NCBI RefSeq assembly: GCF_001267535.1
Contig: NZ_JRXE01000010.1
Coordinates: 51,123-115,122 of the forward strand
DNA from: Winslowiella iniecta
GTDB taxonomy: Bacteria > Pseudomonadota > Gammaproteobacteria > Enterobacterales > Enterobacteriaceae
Length of the DNA stretch: 64,000 bases
Direction of reading: 5' to 3'
The notes under the pieces were generated by a model. It was not told the DNA's origin and searched no databases. It saw nothing but the letters and a program-made list of their open reading frames with translations. A program made the position numbers and the translations under genes. The first letter of the stretch is position 1. Each line of letters begins with the position of its first letter. This document shows, piece by piece, positions 1-7,738 of this stretch.

Positions 1-183
1 CAGCACATACAGCCGGTTTCGTTTTTCATCCAGAGTGAGCCAGGAAGGATTCTCCTGAACAGAGGTTACACGTTGGACGTGATGCCAGTTACCTGACTCA
101 TCAATGCGGAAGACTTCAATTCCCTTTCCACGTGCTCCACGCCACTCAGACGTACGGCAACCCACATAGGCAAACTTATTCAT
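1..183 (-). CDS. Lactonase family protein (YbhE-like beta-propeller), 5' part
   Basis: Only the N-terminal 61 codons are inside the window; the gene runs off the left edge. It starts at ATG 183. The beginning (MNKFAYVGCRTS) followed by a Gly-rich turn, IEVFRID and an NPSWLTLDEKRNRLYVL segment is typical of the first blades of the seven-bladed lactonase family that includes YbhE (6-phosphogluconolactonase). Such enzymes are cytoplasmic and open sugar-acid lactones. The substrate cannot be told from the fragment. A 28-bp inverted repeat at 205-232, shared with two other promoters nearby, lies just upstream and suggests common control with the phaB-like/CitMHS unit and the GntR gene. The family call is fairly safe; the exact reaction is not. 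Confidence 0.7.
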   Translation of the reverse strand, partial: MNKFAYVGCRTSEWRGARGKGIEVFRIDESGNWHHVQRVTSVQENPSWLTLDEKRNRLYVL

Positions 184-204
184 TTACAACCCCTGATAAA
201 TCTA

Positions 205-232
205 TATGCATTTATTTAATCATAAGTGCATA
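205..232. promoter_or_regulatory. Putative GntR operator, copy 1
   Basis: Inverted repeat TATGCATTT-N10-AAGTGCATA, 22 bp upstream of the lactonase start codon. Core arms TGCATTT and AAGTGCA keep the same 10-bp spacing as the copies at 357-384 and 3641-3668. Its position, close to the start codon of the leftward gene, would suit repression. The assignment to the GntR protein encoded at 2703-3590 is inferred from co-occurrence. Confidence 0.6.
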
Positions 233-356
233 AACTGACTTGTGATTGATGTCACGATTTTGTGGTTTTTAAACGTTGATTATAACTATGGCGGGGGTTT
301 TATGGCTGACAATACGTGATCTCAGGCTGTTTAAAATTGCACTGCCAATATGAATC

Positions 357-384
357 ATTGCATTTGAATGATTTTAAATGCAGA
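357..384. promoter_or_regulatory. Putative GntR operator, copy 2
   Basis: Inverted repeat ATTGCATTT-N10-AAATGCAGA, 116 bp upstream of the phaB-like start at 501. The left arm is identical to that of the copy in front of the GntR gene, and spacer length is the same. The 317-bp region 184-500 otherwise holds only the divergent promoters of the lactonase and phaB-like genes and a leader of about 115 bp in which I see no other gene. Confidence 0.65.
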
Positions 385-500
385 AAATTGACGATCGTGG
401 TCACAATTTCAACGGCTCGCGATTGCTAAAAAAAACCGCAGATAGCTTACTGTTAACAAGTCGTGAAAACTGTTACATAAATGCATCTGGGAGAAGGGTT

Positions 501-1244
501 ATGACCCAACGTATTGCGTATGTTACATCCGGGATGGGAAGCCTCGGAACCGCTATTTGCCGTCGACTGGCAAAGGATGGTTTTAAAGTGATTGCAGGAT
601 GCGGCCCCAATTCTCAACGTAAAACCGCCTGGCTTGATGACAATAAAAAGATGGGATTTGATTTTATCGCATCAGAAGGAAACGTGGCTGATTGGGAATC
701 AACGGTTAAAGCGTTTGCCAAAATAAAAGCTGAAATCGGTGAGATAGACGTGCTGGTTAATAATGCGGGTACGGCACGGAATGTATTATTTCGTGATATG
801 CAGCCACAGGAGTGGCAGGCCGTTATTAACACCAATATGAACTCATTATTCAACGTCACTAAACAAGTTGTTGATGGCATGATGTCGCGTGGATGGGGAC
901 GTATTATCAATATTTCTTCAGTCAACGCGCAAATTGGTCAAACAGGTCAGGTTAACTACTCTACGGCAAAATCTGCCGTGCGGGGTTTTACTCGCGCCCT
1001 GGCACGCGAAGTTTCGGCACGCGGAGTAACAGTAAACACGGTATCGCCGGGCTATCTGGCTACGTCAAAACTGAAAACAGTCACGCCGGTGCAGGTTATT
1101 GATAAGATTGTTCAGGAAATTCCAGTGCGTCGCCTGGGCTCTCCGCAGGAAATAGCCTCTATATGCTCATGGCTGGCATCTGACGAATCAGGATTTGCCA
1201 CGGGTGCTGATTTCTCTGTTAACGGCGGCCTGCATATGGGCTAA
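501..1244 (+). CDS. phaB: Acetoacetyl-CoA reductase-like SDR (PhaB type)
   Basis: A 247-residue short-chain dehydrogenase very close in sequence layout to PhaB of polyhydroxybutyrate producers, which reduces acetoacetyl-CoA to (R)-3-hydroxybutyryl-CoA with NADPH. Landmarks are MTQRIAYVT at the start, the Gly-rich cofactor loop SGMGSLG (residues 10-16), NNAG at 87-90, the catalytic Ser near 139-140, Tyr153 and Lys157 (YSTAK), and the PhaB-like ending NGGLHMG. An in-frame extension back to 378 exists, but ATG 501 has an AGAAGG-type RBS and matches the family length. No phaA or phaC lies nearby; instead a citrate-type carrier follows after 82 bp. The true substrate may therefore be another 3-oxo acid or its CoA ester. 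Confidence 0.8.
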   Translation: MTQRIAYVTSGMGSLGTAICRRLAKDGFKVIAGCGPNSQRKTAWLDDNKKMGFDFIASEGNVADWESTVKAFAKIKAEIGEIDVLVNNAGTARNVLFRDMQPQEWQAVINTNMNSLFNVTKQVVDGMMSRGWGRIINISSVNAQIGQTGQVNYSTAKSAVRGFTRALAREVSARGVTVNTVSPGYLATSKLKTVTPVQVIDKIVQEIPVRRLGSPQEIASICSWLASDESGFATGADFSVNGGLHMG

Positions 1245-1326
1245 TAAATTAACAGAACGTCCTGCTCAAAATTTCCGTCAAATTAATTATCGCGCATATT
1301 AGCAATAATATGCGTTGGAGGCTCTT

Positions 1327-2664
1327 ATGCTCTCGCTTCTGGGATATGGCATGATTGTGGTCTTTATGATCCTAATCATGACCAAAAAACTTTCTGCACT
1401 CGTCGCACTGATCATTATTCCAATAATATTTGCTCTGATTGCCGGATTCGGCGGAGAGATGGGCGAGATGATGATTGAGGGGCTTAAAAAAGTCGCTCCA
1501 ACTGCCATCATGGTTATTTTTGCCATTCTCTACTTCAGTACCATGTTTGATACCGGTTTATTTGATCCGATTATTCGCTTTTTTTTACGGATTATTAATG
1601 GTGATCCGGTTAAAGCGGTTATGTGCAGCGCGATTCTGGCGGCGATGGTGTCACTTGATGGTGACGGTTCAACGACCTATATGATCTGCGTAACGGCGAT
1701 GCTGCCGTTGTTCAAACGTATTCGTCTGGACCCGCTGGCGCTGACCTGCGTGGTCTTCCTGTCCGGGAGTATTACCAACTTGCTGCCATGGGGCGGTCCA
1801 CTGGCTCGCGTTGCGGCATCCCTGAAAGTCGAATCCAGCGATCTGTTTATTCCGTTGATTCCAACTATGGTTTGTGGTTTTGTCGGAGTACTGGTGCTGT
1901 CATGGTATATCGGTATTCGTGAACGCCGTCGTTTAGGCAAGCTGAGTATTAATACCAATGGCTACGGGTTCGTCACTGAAGATGATGCAGAAAGCTATCT
2001 TCCGGCCATCAATGAAGTTAATGAAGAGCTGCGTCGTCCAAAACTGTTCTGGCTTAACGCGGGTCTGACATTGCTGCTCATGGGATCGCTGGTGATGGAG
2101 TTGCTGCCACTGTCGGTGCTGTTCATGGTGGCATTTGCACTGGCGTTGCTGATCAACTATCCGCATATTGATGCCCAGCGTCAGCGTATCGCAGCACATG
2201 CCCCTGCCGCGCTGAACCAGACATCAATCTTCCTGGCTGCGGGTATTTTTGCCGGTATCCTCTCGGGTACTGGAATGGTCACCGCAATGTCGGCATCTCT
2301 GCTGGATGTGTTACCCGATTCATGGGGCCCTTATCTGGCACCAATTACGGCACTGATCAGCTTGCCCGGCACCTTCTTTATGTCGAATGATGCCTTCTAT
2401 TACGGTGTATTGCCGGTACTGGCAGAAGCAGCGAAAGTGTATGGCATTGACCCGGCCGAAATTGGCCGTGCATCGTTGGTTGGGCAGCCAATCCACTTAC
2501 TGAGTCCGTTAGTAGCTTCAACCTATCTGTTGGTGGGATTGGCCGGAGTGGAATTCAGTGACCATCAGAAATACACTTTCAAATGGGCTTTCCTGCTCTG
2601 CATGATTTTCCTGGCATCGGGTTTGCTATTAGGTCTTTATCCACTTTACTCGCCTGGCGGTTAA
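1327..2664 (+). CDS. CitMHS family divalent metal-citrate:H+ symporter
   Basis: A 445-residue polytopic inner-membrane protein matching Bacillus CitM/CitH (CitMHS family), which import citrate complexed with Mg2+ or Ca2+ in symport with protons. Diagnostic stretches are the N-terminal MIVVFMILIMTKKLS, APTAIMVIFAILYFS, the loop LDGDGSTTYM (about residues 110-119) and PWGGP. A TTG at 1315 is in frame, but ATG 1327 is preceded by GGAGG at 1317-1321 with 5-nt spacing, so I use it. It follows the phaB-like gene on the same strand and probably shares its promoter and operator. A strong terminator comes directly after. A hydroxy or keto di/tricarboxylate other than citrate is possible as substrate. 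Confidence 0.85.
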   Translation: MLSLLGYGMIVVFMILIMTKKLSALVALIIIPIIFALIAGFGGEMGEMMIEGLKKVAPTAIMVIFAILYFSTMFDTGLFDPIIRFFLRIINGDPVKAVMCSAILAAMVSLDGDGSTTYMICVTAMLPLFKRIRLDPLALTCVVFLSGSITNLLPWGGPLARVAASLKVESSDLFIPLIPTMVCGFVGVLVLSWYIGIRERRRLGKLSINTNGYGFVTEDDAESYLPAINEVNEELRRPKLFWLNAGLTLLLMGSLVMELLPLSVLFMVAFALALLINYPHIDAQRQRIAAHAPAALNQTSIFLAAGIFAGILSGTGMVTAMSASLLDVLPDSWGPYLAPITALISLPGTFFMSNDAFYYGVLPVLAEAAKVYGIDPAEIGRASLVGQPIHLLSPLVASTYLLVGLAGVEFSDHQKYTFKWAFLLCMIFLASGLLLGLYPLYSPGG

Positions 2665-2674
2665 AGGCGCAGAT

Positions 2675-2706
2675 GAAAAAATGGCCCATTTGGGCCATTT
2701 TTTTAT
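2675..2706. terminator. Bidirectional rho-independent terminator
   Basis: An A-run, then the stem ATGGCCCA/TGGGCCAT, then a T-run (2698-2704). It sits between the convergent CitMHS and GntR genes and can work in both directions. It overlaps the last codon of the GntR gene. Confidence 0.85.
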
Positions 2707-3590
2707 ACTCCGATACTACGTTGTTTTTTGTTATCTAGCGCGACAGCGAGATGCTGCTTCATCATATAAGACGCTTCGATCAGTTGCCCGGCCTCAATTA
2801 AGGACAGCAAGTGCATATGATCTTTAACTTCAGCGTAGTAGCGGCTGCGGTCATCCATAATGCGGTAATCCATTAAACGACGCATGCGGTTGACGTTGCG
2901 CAGGGATATCTCAAAAAACGGGTTGTTTGAAAAACTGATGACAGTCTCATGAAAGCGGTAACCGGCTAACTGGAGCTGAGTTGGCGATAAACGCTGAATG
3001 CCACTCTCTAAAAGCATCTCCAGCTCGCGCTTAATCTCATCGATTTTGCTCTGCGGGGCTTTGAAGGTGGATTCCAAAATTGCCATTGGTTCAATAACCA
3101 TGCGGAAGCTGAAGATATGCTCAAGCGCGGCTTTGGTCTTGGCAACCGGCAGAAATCGCCAGCCATAACCCTGCTTGCGTTCAACCCATCCCTCACTGAT
3201 ACCGCGTGCGAGAATGGTCGTGAGCTGTGTTTTAGAAAGGTTGTAACGCTTAAGCAGATAAAGTTCGTTTACTTCAGATTCGATTTTATCCTGTAGCCAG
3301 TCTTCCGCTAATTGATAGTATTCAGGAATATCGTTATCCACTTCGCTTTTATTGGTACTCGGTAGTTGAGGAGCGTAATCCTGCTTAATAAAAAAACCAC
3401 GGTTATGCTGCTGCTCAAGGATGCCTTTGTGTTCAAGGTAAACCAGGGCCTCACGCACGGGTGAACGCGAAACGTCAAAGGTTTCTGCAAGTTTCGGGAC
3501 GCTGAGATGCGCGCCAGGCACAAGCACTCCACTGTCGATCATCGTGATTATTTTTTGAGAAAGCCTTTCCGTAAGAGCGCTTATTTTCAT
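2703..3590 (-). CDS. GntR family regulator with FCD-type effector domain
   Basis: A 295-residue DNA-binding regulator. Residues 1-70 form the GntR winged helix (LAETFDVSRSPVREALVYLEHKGILE). Residues about 95-145 look like a second helix-turn-helix/wing segment (KRYNLSKTQLTTILARGISEGWVER). Residues about 155-285 form an all-helical ligand domain of FCD type (FRMVIEPMAILE, FHETVIS, HMHLLSLIEAG, HLAVALD). This domain order is seen in some sugar-acid and carboxylate regulators. The gene converges on the CitMHS gene, and its promoter holds the most symmetrical copy of the operator (3641-3668), so autoregulation is likely. The effector is unknown; a carboxylate handled by the neighbouring genes is the natural guess. 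Confidence 0.85.
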   Translation of the reverse strand: MKISALTERLSQKIITMIDSGVLVPGAHLSVPKLAETFDVSRSPVREALVYLEHKGILEQQHNRGFFIKQDYAPQLPSTNKSEVDNDIPEYYQLAEDWLQDKIESEVNELYLLKRYNLSKTQLTTILARGISEGWVERKQGYGWRFLPVAKTKAALEHIFSFRMVIEPMAILESTFKAPQSKIDEIKRELEMLLESGIQRLSPTQLQLAGYRFHETVISFSNNPFFEISLRNVNRMRRLMDYRIMDDRSRYYAEVKDHMHLLSLIEAGQLIEASYMMKQHLAVALDNKKQRSIGV

Positions 3591-3640
3591 GAAGAAAGCC
3601 CCAAAATTTTGCAGGAAGAAGTAGAAAATTAAACAACATT

Positions 3641-3668
3641 ATTGCATTTAGATTGTATGAAATGCAAT
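3641..3668. promoter_or_regulatory. Putative GntR operator, copy 3 (perfect)
   Basis: Perfect inverted repeat ATTGCATTT-N10-AAATGCAAT, 50 bp upstream of the GntR start codon. It is the best-conserved of three copies. The rest of 3591-4140 is A+T-rich noncoding sequence in which I see no supported gene. Confidence 0.7.
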
Positions 3669-4140
3669 TATAAAAAACCGTTTTTTATTCGAGTAACTGA
3701 TTGTTTTTTTTGTTTTTTATCACCTTCTTCTTATTACGAAAAGCAATCTGATGATAACTGCATAATGGGGCCGCTTATAAAACAGAAAATATCCCTCGCT
3801 AAGACTGCTTTTTGAGCCGGCAGGGGGTAACAGGCAGCTTTAAGCGAAATATCGCCATTCATATTCTGAAAATTACTCTGTCAGGTGACTCAGGGCATGC
3901 AGACAAACTGATGACTATATTTCTTTCGAAGAATGCGGAATGCTGTCACCAACGGTGCAAAAGTGGGTCTTCCGCAACTTGGGTGGTAAAAATTAGATGA
4001 AACTTATGGGCTAACAGAGATCTAAGTTGTTTTGAGTTAAGGATAACTAACATGGCATCACTTCGGATAATTTTACCTTTTGCCGAATTACGGGCACCGT
4101 TTACCGGTTCGCGACAGCAGTCATCTCATTTTTTTGCAGG

Positions 4141-4531
4141 AACTTCAGCTGCAGTTGGGGTTAATCGCCGGAGGTGAAGCCGGGGCTCGGGCAGCAAAAC
4201 CTATGGCATAAAGACCCGAGCCGTCACGTTGTCGATACCCTCCGTCCTCTGGTACTGCTTTCCGGTCGCCAACAGCGCACGCTTATGGTCTGGTTCAGGC
4301 AGTATCCGAAGATACAGGTTGTGTCACGTGATGGCGGTGGCATCTATGCGACAGCGGCACACGAGGGGGCTCCCCAGGCAAAGCAGGTCGACGACCGCTG
4401 GCATCTTCTGAAGAATATTGGTGATGCGCTGGAACGCATGATGTTCAGGCAAATGCCGCTGATACGGCAGGTTGCGACTGAACTCTCGCCAAAAAATCAC
4501 GCCCAGGAAGTTCAACCCGACGGAGCGGCTA
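4141..4531 (+). pseudogene. ISL3 family transposase remnant
   Basis: Decayed internal part of an ISL3-type DDE transposase. One frame reads LQLQLGLIAGGEAGARAA and stops at 4208-4210. The continuation from about 4205 is in another frame: RHVVDTLRPLVLLSGRQQ, VVSRDGGGIYATAAHEGAPQ, VDDRWHLLKNIGDALERM. The SRDGGGIYA...APQ...DRWHLLKN block is the DDE core of ISL3 transposases. Both ends are missing, the frame is broken, and no terminal inverted repeats are visible. The 3' end runs directly into a frmA fragment, so this is a recombination scar and not an active element. Confidence 0.8.
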
Positions 4532-4711
4532 TTCCCGCTGGTCACTGGACGTCAGTGGAAAGGCGCAGCATTCGGTGGCATTAATGGCCGCAGTCAGCTG
4601 CCGGGAAGGGTTGAAGAGGCTATGAAGGGTGATATTGAGCTGAAGCCATGGGGAACTCACACAATGCCACTTGATGACATCAATGATGTATTTGACCTGA
4701 TGCACGAATAA
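4532..4711 (+). pseudogene. frmA: frmA 3' fragment (class III alcohol dehydrogenase)
   Basis: About 60 codons in the frame that contains [53 protein letters not shown]. This is the C-terminal part of S-(hydroxymethyl)glutathione dehydrogenase (FrmA/AdhC). The catalytic and NAD-binding domains are absent, and a stop codon removes the usual last residues after DLMHE. It cannot be functional. It is joined at its 5' end to the ISL3 remnant, so an element or a deletion removed the rest of the gene. The terminator that follows (4751-4776) may be the original one of the lost locus. Confidence 0.8.
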
Positions 4712-4750
4712 CTGAACTGGCGTTGACGCCATATGATTGCCTGGTGCCTT

Positions 4751-4776
4751 GCCGGTTTGCAGTAACCGGCTTTTTT
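4751..4776 (+). terminator. Rho-independent terminator after frmA remnant
   Basis: Stem GCCGGTT/AACCGGC (4751-4757 and 4764-4770), a 6-nt loop, then six T. It faces rightward, behind the frmA fragment and just before the convergent gene end at 4788. Confidence 0.8.
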
Positions 4777-4787
4777 ATGCCTGAAAG

Positions 4788-5225
4788 TCATGCGGAATGG
4801 ATAGCCGTAATTCCGAGGTGGTGCGTTATCTCCCGGATAAACACGAATCCTGCAAGAACCTCTAGCGCCTCATCCGACAAGGAGAGTGGATGACAGGAAA
4901 TATTATCTGCCAGTTTATTGAAAGCCTCTTCAATGTGCTCAGGCGTGGCTAACGATGCACCTGCAAGGTAGTTATCCACTACGCTCTTCAACAAGGGATC
5001 TCGGCTCATTGCCTCACCGTGGATCGGTCTGATTGTCGAATCGGCTTCAATAATCTCCTCGGTGCGATAAATCATCATTTCCAGATGCCACGCGGTTAGG
5101 GATGTCTCCGCGTTTATTCCTGACAGAATGTAATCCAGTCCTTTCGCTATATCGATTCTCTTTCCCGACTCTGTCCAGACAAATTGTGTGCTTTCACGCA
5201 ATAGGGAAAATTCAATGTTTATCAT
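4788..5225 (-). CDS. Hypothetical protein, 145 residues
   Basis: Unrecognised cytoplasmic protein with no signal peptide or membrane segment. I start it at ATG 5225 (MINIEFSLLRESTQFVW). An in-frame extension to 5288 is possible, but the extra N-terminus is basic and low quality. Internal landmarks are DIAKGLDYILSGINAE, TAWHLEMMIYRTEEIIE and IEEAFNKLADNIS, suggesting a mainly helical fold. It is divergent from the LysR gene at 5342 with a 116-bp intergenic region. That arrangement makes it a possible target of that regulator. No function is proposed. Confidence 0.6.
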   Translation of the reverse strand: MINIEFSLLRESTQFVWTESGKRIDIAKGLDYILSGINAETSLTAWHLEMMIYRTEEIIEADSTIRPIHGEAMSRDPLLKSVVDNYLAGASLATPEHIEEAFNKLADNISCHPLSLSDEALEVLAGFVFIREITHHLGITAIHSA

Positions 5226-5341
5226 TTTTACACTCTCATTTTTTAAAGGAGACATTAAGCGTCTGCTTGACGTTGTACGCGTTACCAATAGATGACATCA
5301 TAAATATCACTAATTGGCTCATCTACAACAGGATGTTTATA

Positions 5342-6235
5342 ATGGATCGTCTTACCAGTATGACGGTTTTCACGCGCTCCGTGGAGCTGGGCTCATTTAC
5401 CGCCGCCGCTGAAGCTCTGGATATGTCTCCACAGCTGGTTGGAAAAAACGTTTCCTTTCTCGAACAACATCTGGGCGTTCGCCTGATAAACCGTACCACT
5501 CGTCAACATAGCGTGACTGAAGCCGGCCGAGACTTCTATGAGCGGGCAAAAATTATTCTTGCAGAGCTCGAAGCAGCTGAATCCTTTGCTGCTGAGACGC
5601 GGGCGACACCACGTGGCCGCATCCGTATTAATGCCCCGGTTACATTCGGCGTACATGCGCTGGCACCGTTATTGCCGGTTTACCTGAAGCAGAACCCTGA
5701 CGTTACCGTTGAACTGATGCTGGCAAACAGGATGGTTGATCTGATTGATGAAGGATTTGACATCGTTTTTCGGGTTGGACATTTACCTGACAGTGGTTTG
5801 GTCGCCCGGGCGTTACACCCTTATCAGCTGGTTGCTTGTGCTTCACAAGCTTACCTGAATGAGGCGCCGCCATTGGTTCATCCCAGCAATCTCAGCCAGC
5901 ACGAGTGCCTGATTTTCAGCCATACCTCATTGAGAACACACTGGGAGTTTGAAAGCACCGAGGGGAGGTTACGAGTCGCCGTTGAGGGCCGTTTAATGCT
6001 GGACAGCGGAGAAGCACTCATTAATGCAGCGCGCGCCGGACAGGGCGTCGCGCTACAACCTGCTGAACTGGTCATGCCATTGATTGAGGAAGGCAGTTTG
6101 GTTCAGGTATTGGGCGATTTTAAAATTCCTACGCGTCCCTTGCATATTCTCCATGCACCCGATCGTCGCCTGACGCCTAAAGTACGCAGCTTCCTTGATT
6201 TTGCATCTGACCACTTTGGTTCCGGGCGACTCTGA
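5342..6235 (+). CDS. LysR family transcriptional regulator
   Basis: A 297-residue LTTR. The winged helix-turn-helix is at residues about 1-60 (MTVFTRSVELGSFTAAAEALDMSPQ). The linker helix follows, then the substrate-binding domain with FDIVFRVGHLPDSGLVAR and LALQP-like elements, of the kind found in the CrgA/DmlR-type subgroup. The reading frame extends upstream to 5102, but ATG 5342 (AGGA just upstream) gives the normal family start. The divergent gene of unknown function (4788-5225) is the most likely direct target. The gene ends facing grxB. Confidence 0.85.
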   Translation: MDRLTSMTVFTRSVELGSFTAAAEALDMSPQLVGKNVSFLEQHLGVRLINRTTRQHSVTEAGRDFYERAKIILAELEAAESFAAETRATPRGRIRINAPVTFGVHALAPLLPVYLKQNPDVTVELMLANRMVDLIDEGFDIVFRVGHLPDSGLVARALHPYQLVACASQAYLNEAPPLVHPSNLSQHECLIFSHTSLRTHWEFESTEGRLRVAVEGRLMLDSGEALINAARAGQGVALQPAELVMPLIEEGSLVQVLGDFKIPTRPLHILHAPDRRLTPKVRSFLDFASDHFGSGRL

Positions 6236-6260
6236 ATATCCGCCGCCCGTATGCGCTGAC

Positions 6261-6908
6261 TCAGATAGCGATGTCATCATTGAGATTAACCTGGGATCTT
6301 ACGGCCATCTCTCTTCGCCATGCATTGACTCGTGACGGCCAATGAACCCCTTTAACGATGGATAACGAGCGCAGCAGTGGGAAAAGTCGGATATCCGTTA
6401 GCGAGAAATGCCCGGTATCTCGCTCTTGCTGCGAGAACAACAACTCAAGAACCGCGAGTTTTTCATTTATCTCAGTAACCATGATTTCGGTGTGTTCCAG
6501 CAAGCACGAAAATGAGCCAAAAACGGCTTCTTTCTTGTTAACGAAATATTGTCTCGCCACATCCTGACGGAACTCTTCAAAGTCCGAGCTTGCCCAGCGT
6601 GGGATCGCCAGCGGATAAATCAGTTTTATCGCTTCTTCCATCCAGGCTTCGATGGCTGAATTGTCAGGCACTGTGAGGACAGACGCACCGTAGGCCTCAT
6701 CAATGTATATGACGATATCCATACTCTCACCAATCGCTTCATTGCTTTCAGTGACCAGGACAGGAAGCATTTTTTTGCCGATTAGGCGCGTTGGCGTTTC
6801 TTCATCATTATTTGGCAGAGTAATGATTTCACACGCAACATCTTTCAAACCAAAGATCATGCGTGAACGTACGCAGAACGGGCAGTGATCGTAAACATAA
6901 AGTTTCAT
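6261..6908 (-). CDS. grxB: Glutaredoxin 2
   Basis: A 215-residue GrxB: N-terminal thioredoxin-fold domain starting MKLYVYDHCPFC with the redox motif Cys9-Pro-Phe-Cys12 (CPYC in the E. coli protein), LPVLV cis-Pro loop and ESMDIVIYID, followed by a GST-like helical C-terminal domain. GrxB reduces glutathione-mixed disulfides in the cytoplasm. The open frame continues to a TTG at 6944 that overlaps the stop of the upstream ABM gene, but the family start is ATG 6908. It is probably co-transcribed with the ABM-domain and tautomerase genes to its right, a group fitting electrophile or quinone stress. Confidence 0.9.
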   Translation of the reverse strand: MKLYVYDHCPFCVRSRMIFGLKDVACEIITLPNNDEETPTRLIGKKMLPVLVTESNEAIGESMDIVIYIDEAYGASVLTVPDNSAIEAWMEEAIKLIYPLAIPRWASSDFEEFRQDVARQYFVNKKEAVFGSFSCLLEHTEIMVTEINEKLAVLELLFSQQERDTGHFSLTDIRLFPLLRSLSIVKGVHWPSRVNAWRREMAVRSQVNLNDDIAI

Positions 6909-6940
6909 AATAGCGTCATTCGTAGTCTGTAAGCCAAAAA

Positions 6941-7294
6941 TCAACGTGTAAATCCATCAAAAGGTTTCATATACACGGCACCAAACGGATCTAATCGCTT
7001 GCGAATTTCATCATCAGGTTCGCCGTAAACCGTCAGGCCGGTGATGGTGACTAAAGAGAGAAACGTTTCGGCGAAAGGTGCGAATGTGTGATCAACATGG
7101 CTCACCAAATCTTCCTGACGATAACGCTCAACGATATGTGCCGTTTTCTGATCGTCGCTGACACTATAGATATAGCTCAGCGTGCCAGCTTCTTTACTCG
7201 TGGCTTCTACCACGCGTGCAACTAATTCTTTAAACGCAGGGAATTGTCCGTCACTGACGGCCAGGTTAAACACACAGGTGATTTCATTTTTCAT
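6941..7294 (-). CDS. Antibiotic biosynthesis monooxygenase (ABM) domain protein
   Basis: A 117-residue small protein with the ABM ferredoxin-like fold pattern: ITCVFNLAVSDGQFPAFKELVARVVEATSKEAGTL-type strand-helix opening, then YIYSVSDD, ERYRQEDLVSHVDH and FAPFAETFLSL. ABM proteins act as cofactor-less quinol monooxygenases or as small detoxifying enzymes; the domain alone does not fix the reaction. It lies between the tautomerase and grxB genes on the same strand, with 32 bp to the grxB start. Co-expression in a redox or aromatic-stress operon is likely. Confidence 0.75.
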   Translation of the reverse strand: MKNEITCVFNLAVSDGQFPAFKELVARVVEATSKEAGTLSYIYSVSDDQKTAHIVERYRQEDLVSHVDHTFAPFAETFLSLVTITGLTVYGEPDDEIRKRLDPFGAVYMKPFDGFTR

Positions 7295-7368
7295 CGTATT
7301 CTCCAGAAGTGTGGGAGCAGGCGAACGTGCAAAGAAGAGAGGGGGGAGATTTCCCGAAAGTGGAATAT

Positions 7369-7394
7369 GCCGTTATGCGTGGAGGCATAACGGC
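7369..7394. other. Intercistronic hairpin
   Basis: Perfect 10-bp stem GCCGTTATGC/GCATAACGGC with a 6-nt loop, between the tautomerase and ABM genes. There is no T-run on either side, so it looks more like an mRNA processing or stability element than a terminator. Confidence 0.5.
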
Positions 7395-7418
7395 GGGTAT
7401 GACTAAAGTCGCTGAATG

Positions 7419-7616
7419 TCAGCTCGACTTTTTCAGCGTCTCAGCAAAAATCTCACCTGAAATTGCCCAGTTGTCGGTGGTTACATCGTTGAAAATGACA
7501 TAGACATACTGTGGAGCAACGTTGGCATGAGTTGCGATAGCTTCAGTCACCGCTTTAGCGATAGCAGGTTTAGCATCATCACGACCGTCGAACATCTGGA
7601 TATTAACTACTGGCAC
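7419..7616 (-). CDS. 4-oxalocrotonate tautomerase family protein
   Basis: A 65-residue tautomerase. After Met removal the catalytic Pro is N-terminal (MPVVNIQMFDGR), followed by a long helix (KPAIAKAVTEAIATHANVAPQYVYVIFND). The length and beta-alpha-beta pattern match the small 4-OT subfamily, which tautomerise 2-hydroxymuconate-like enols as oligomers. Only Pro1 can be assigned with confidence. It is upstream of and co-directional with the ABM and grxB genes. Confidence 0.85.
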   Translation of the reverse strand: MPVVNIQMFDGRDDAKPAIAKAVTEAIATHANVAPQYVYVIFNDVTTDNWAISGEIFAETLKKSS

Positions 7617-7738
7617 GGTAGAACCCCTTCATAAGTTGATAAATTGTCAGGTAACCTGACGTTGAAGAAATCCTACGCGGGGAACTTAAGTAGATAAACA
7701 GGCTAAAAGAGGACAGAGTGTAGAACTGATGTCTACAA

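Noticed and set aside
378..500. Longer N-terminus for the PhaB-like protein from ATG 378
   Set aside because: It would overlap the operator, lacks family similarity, and ATG 501 has a suitable RBS and the normal length.
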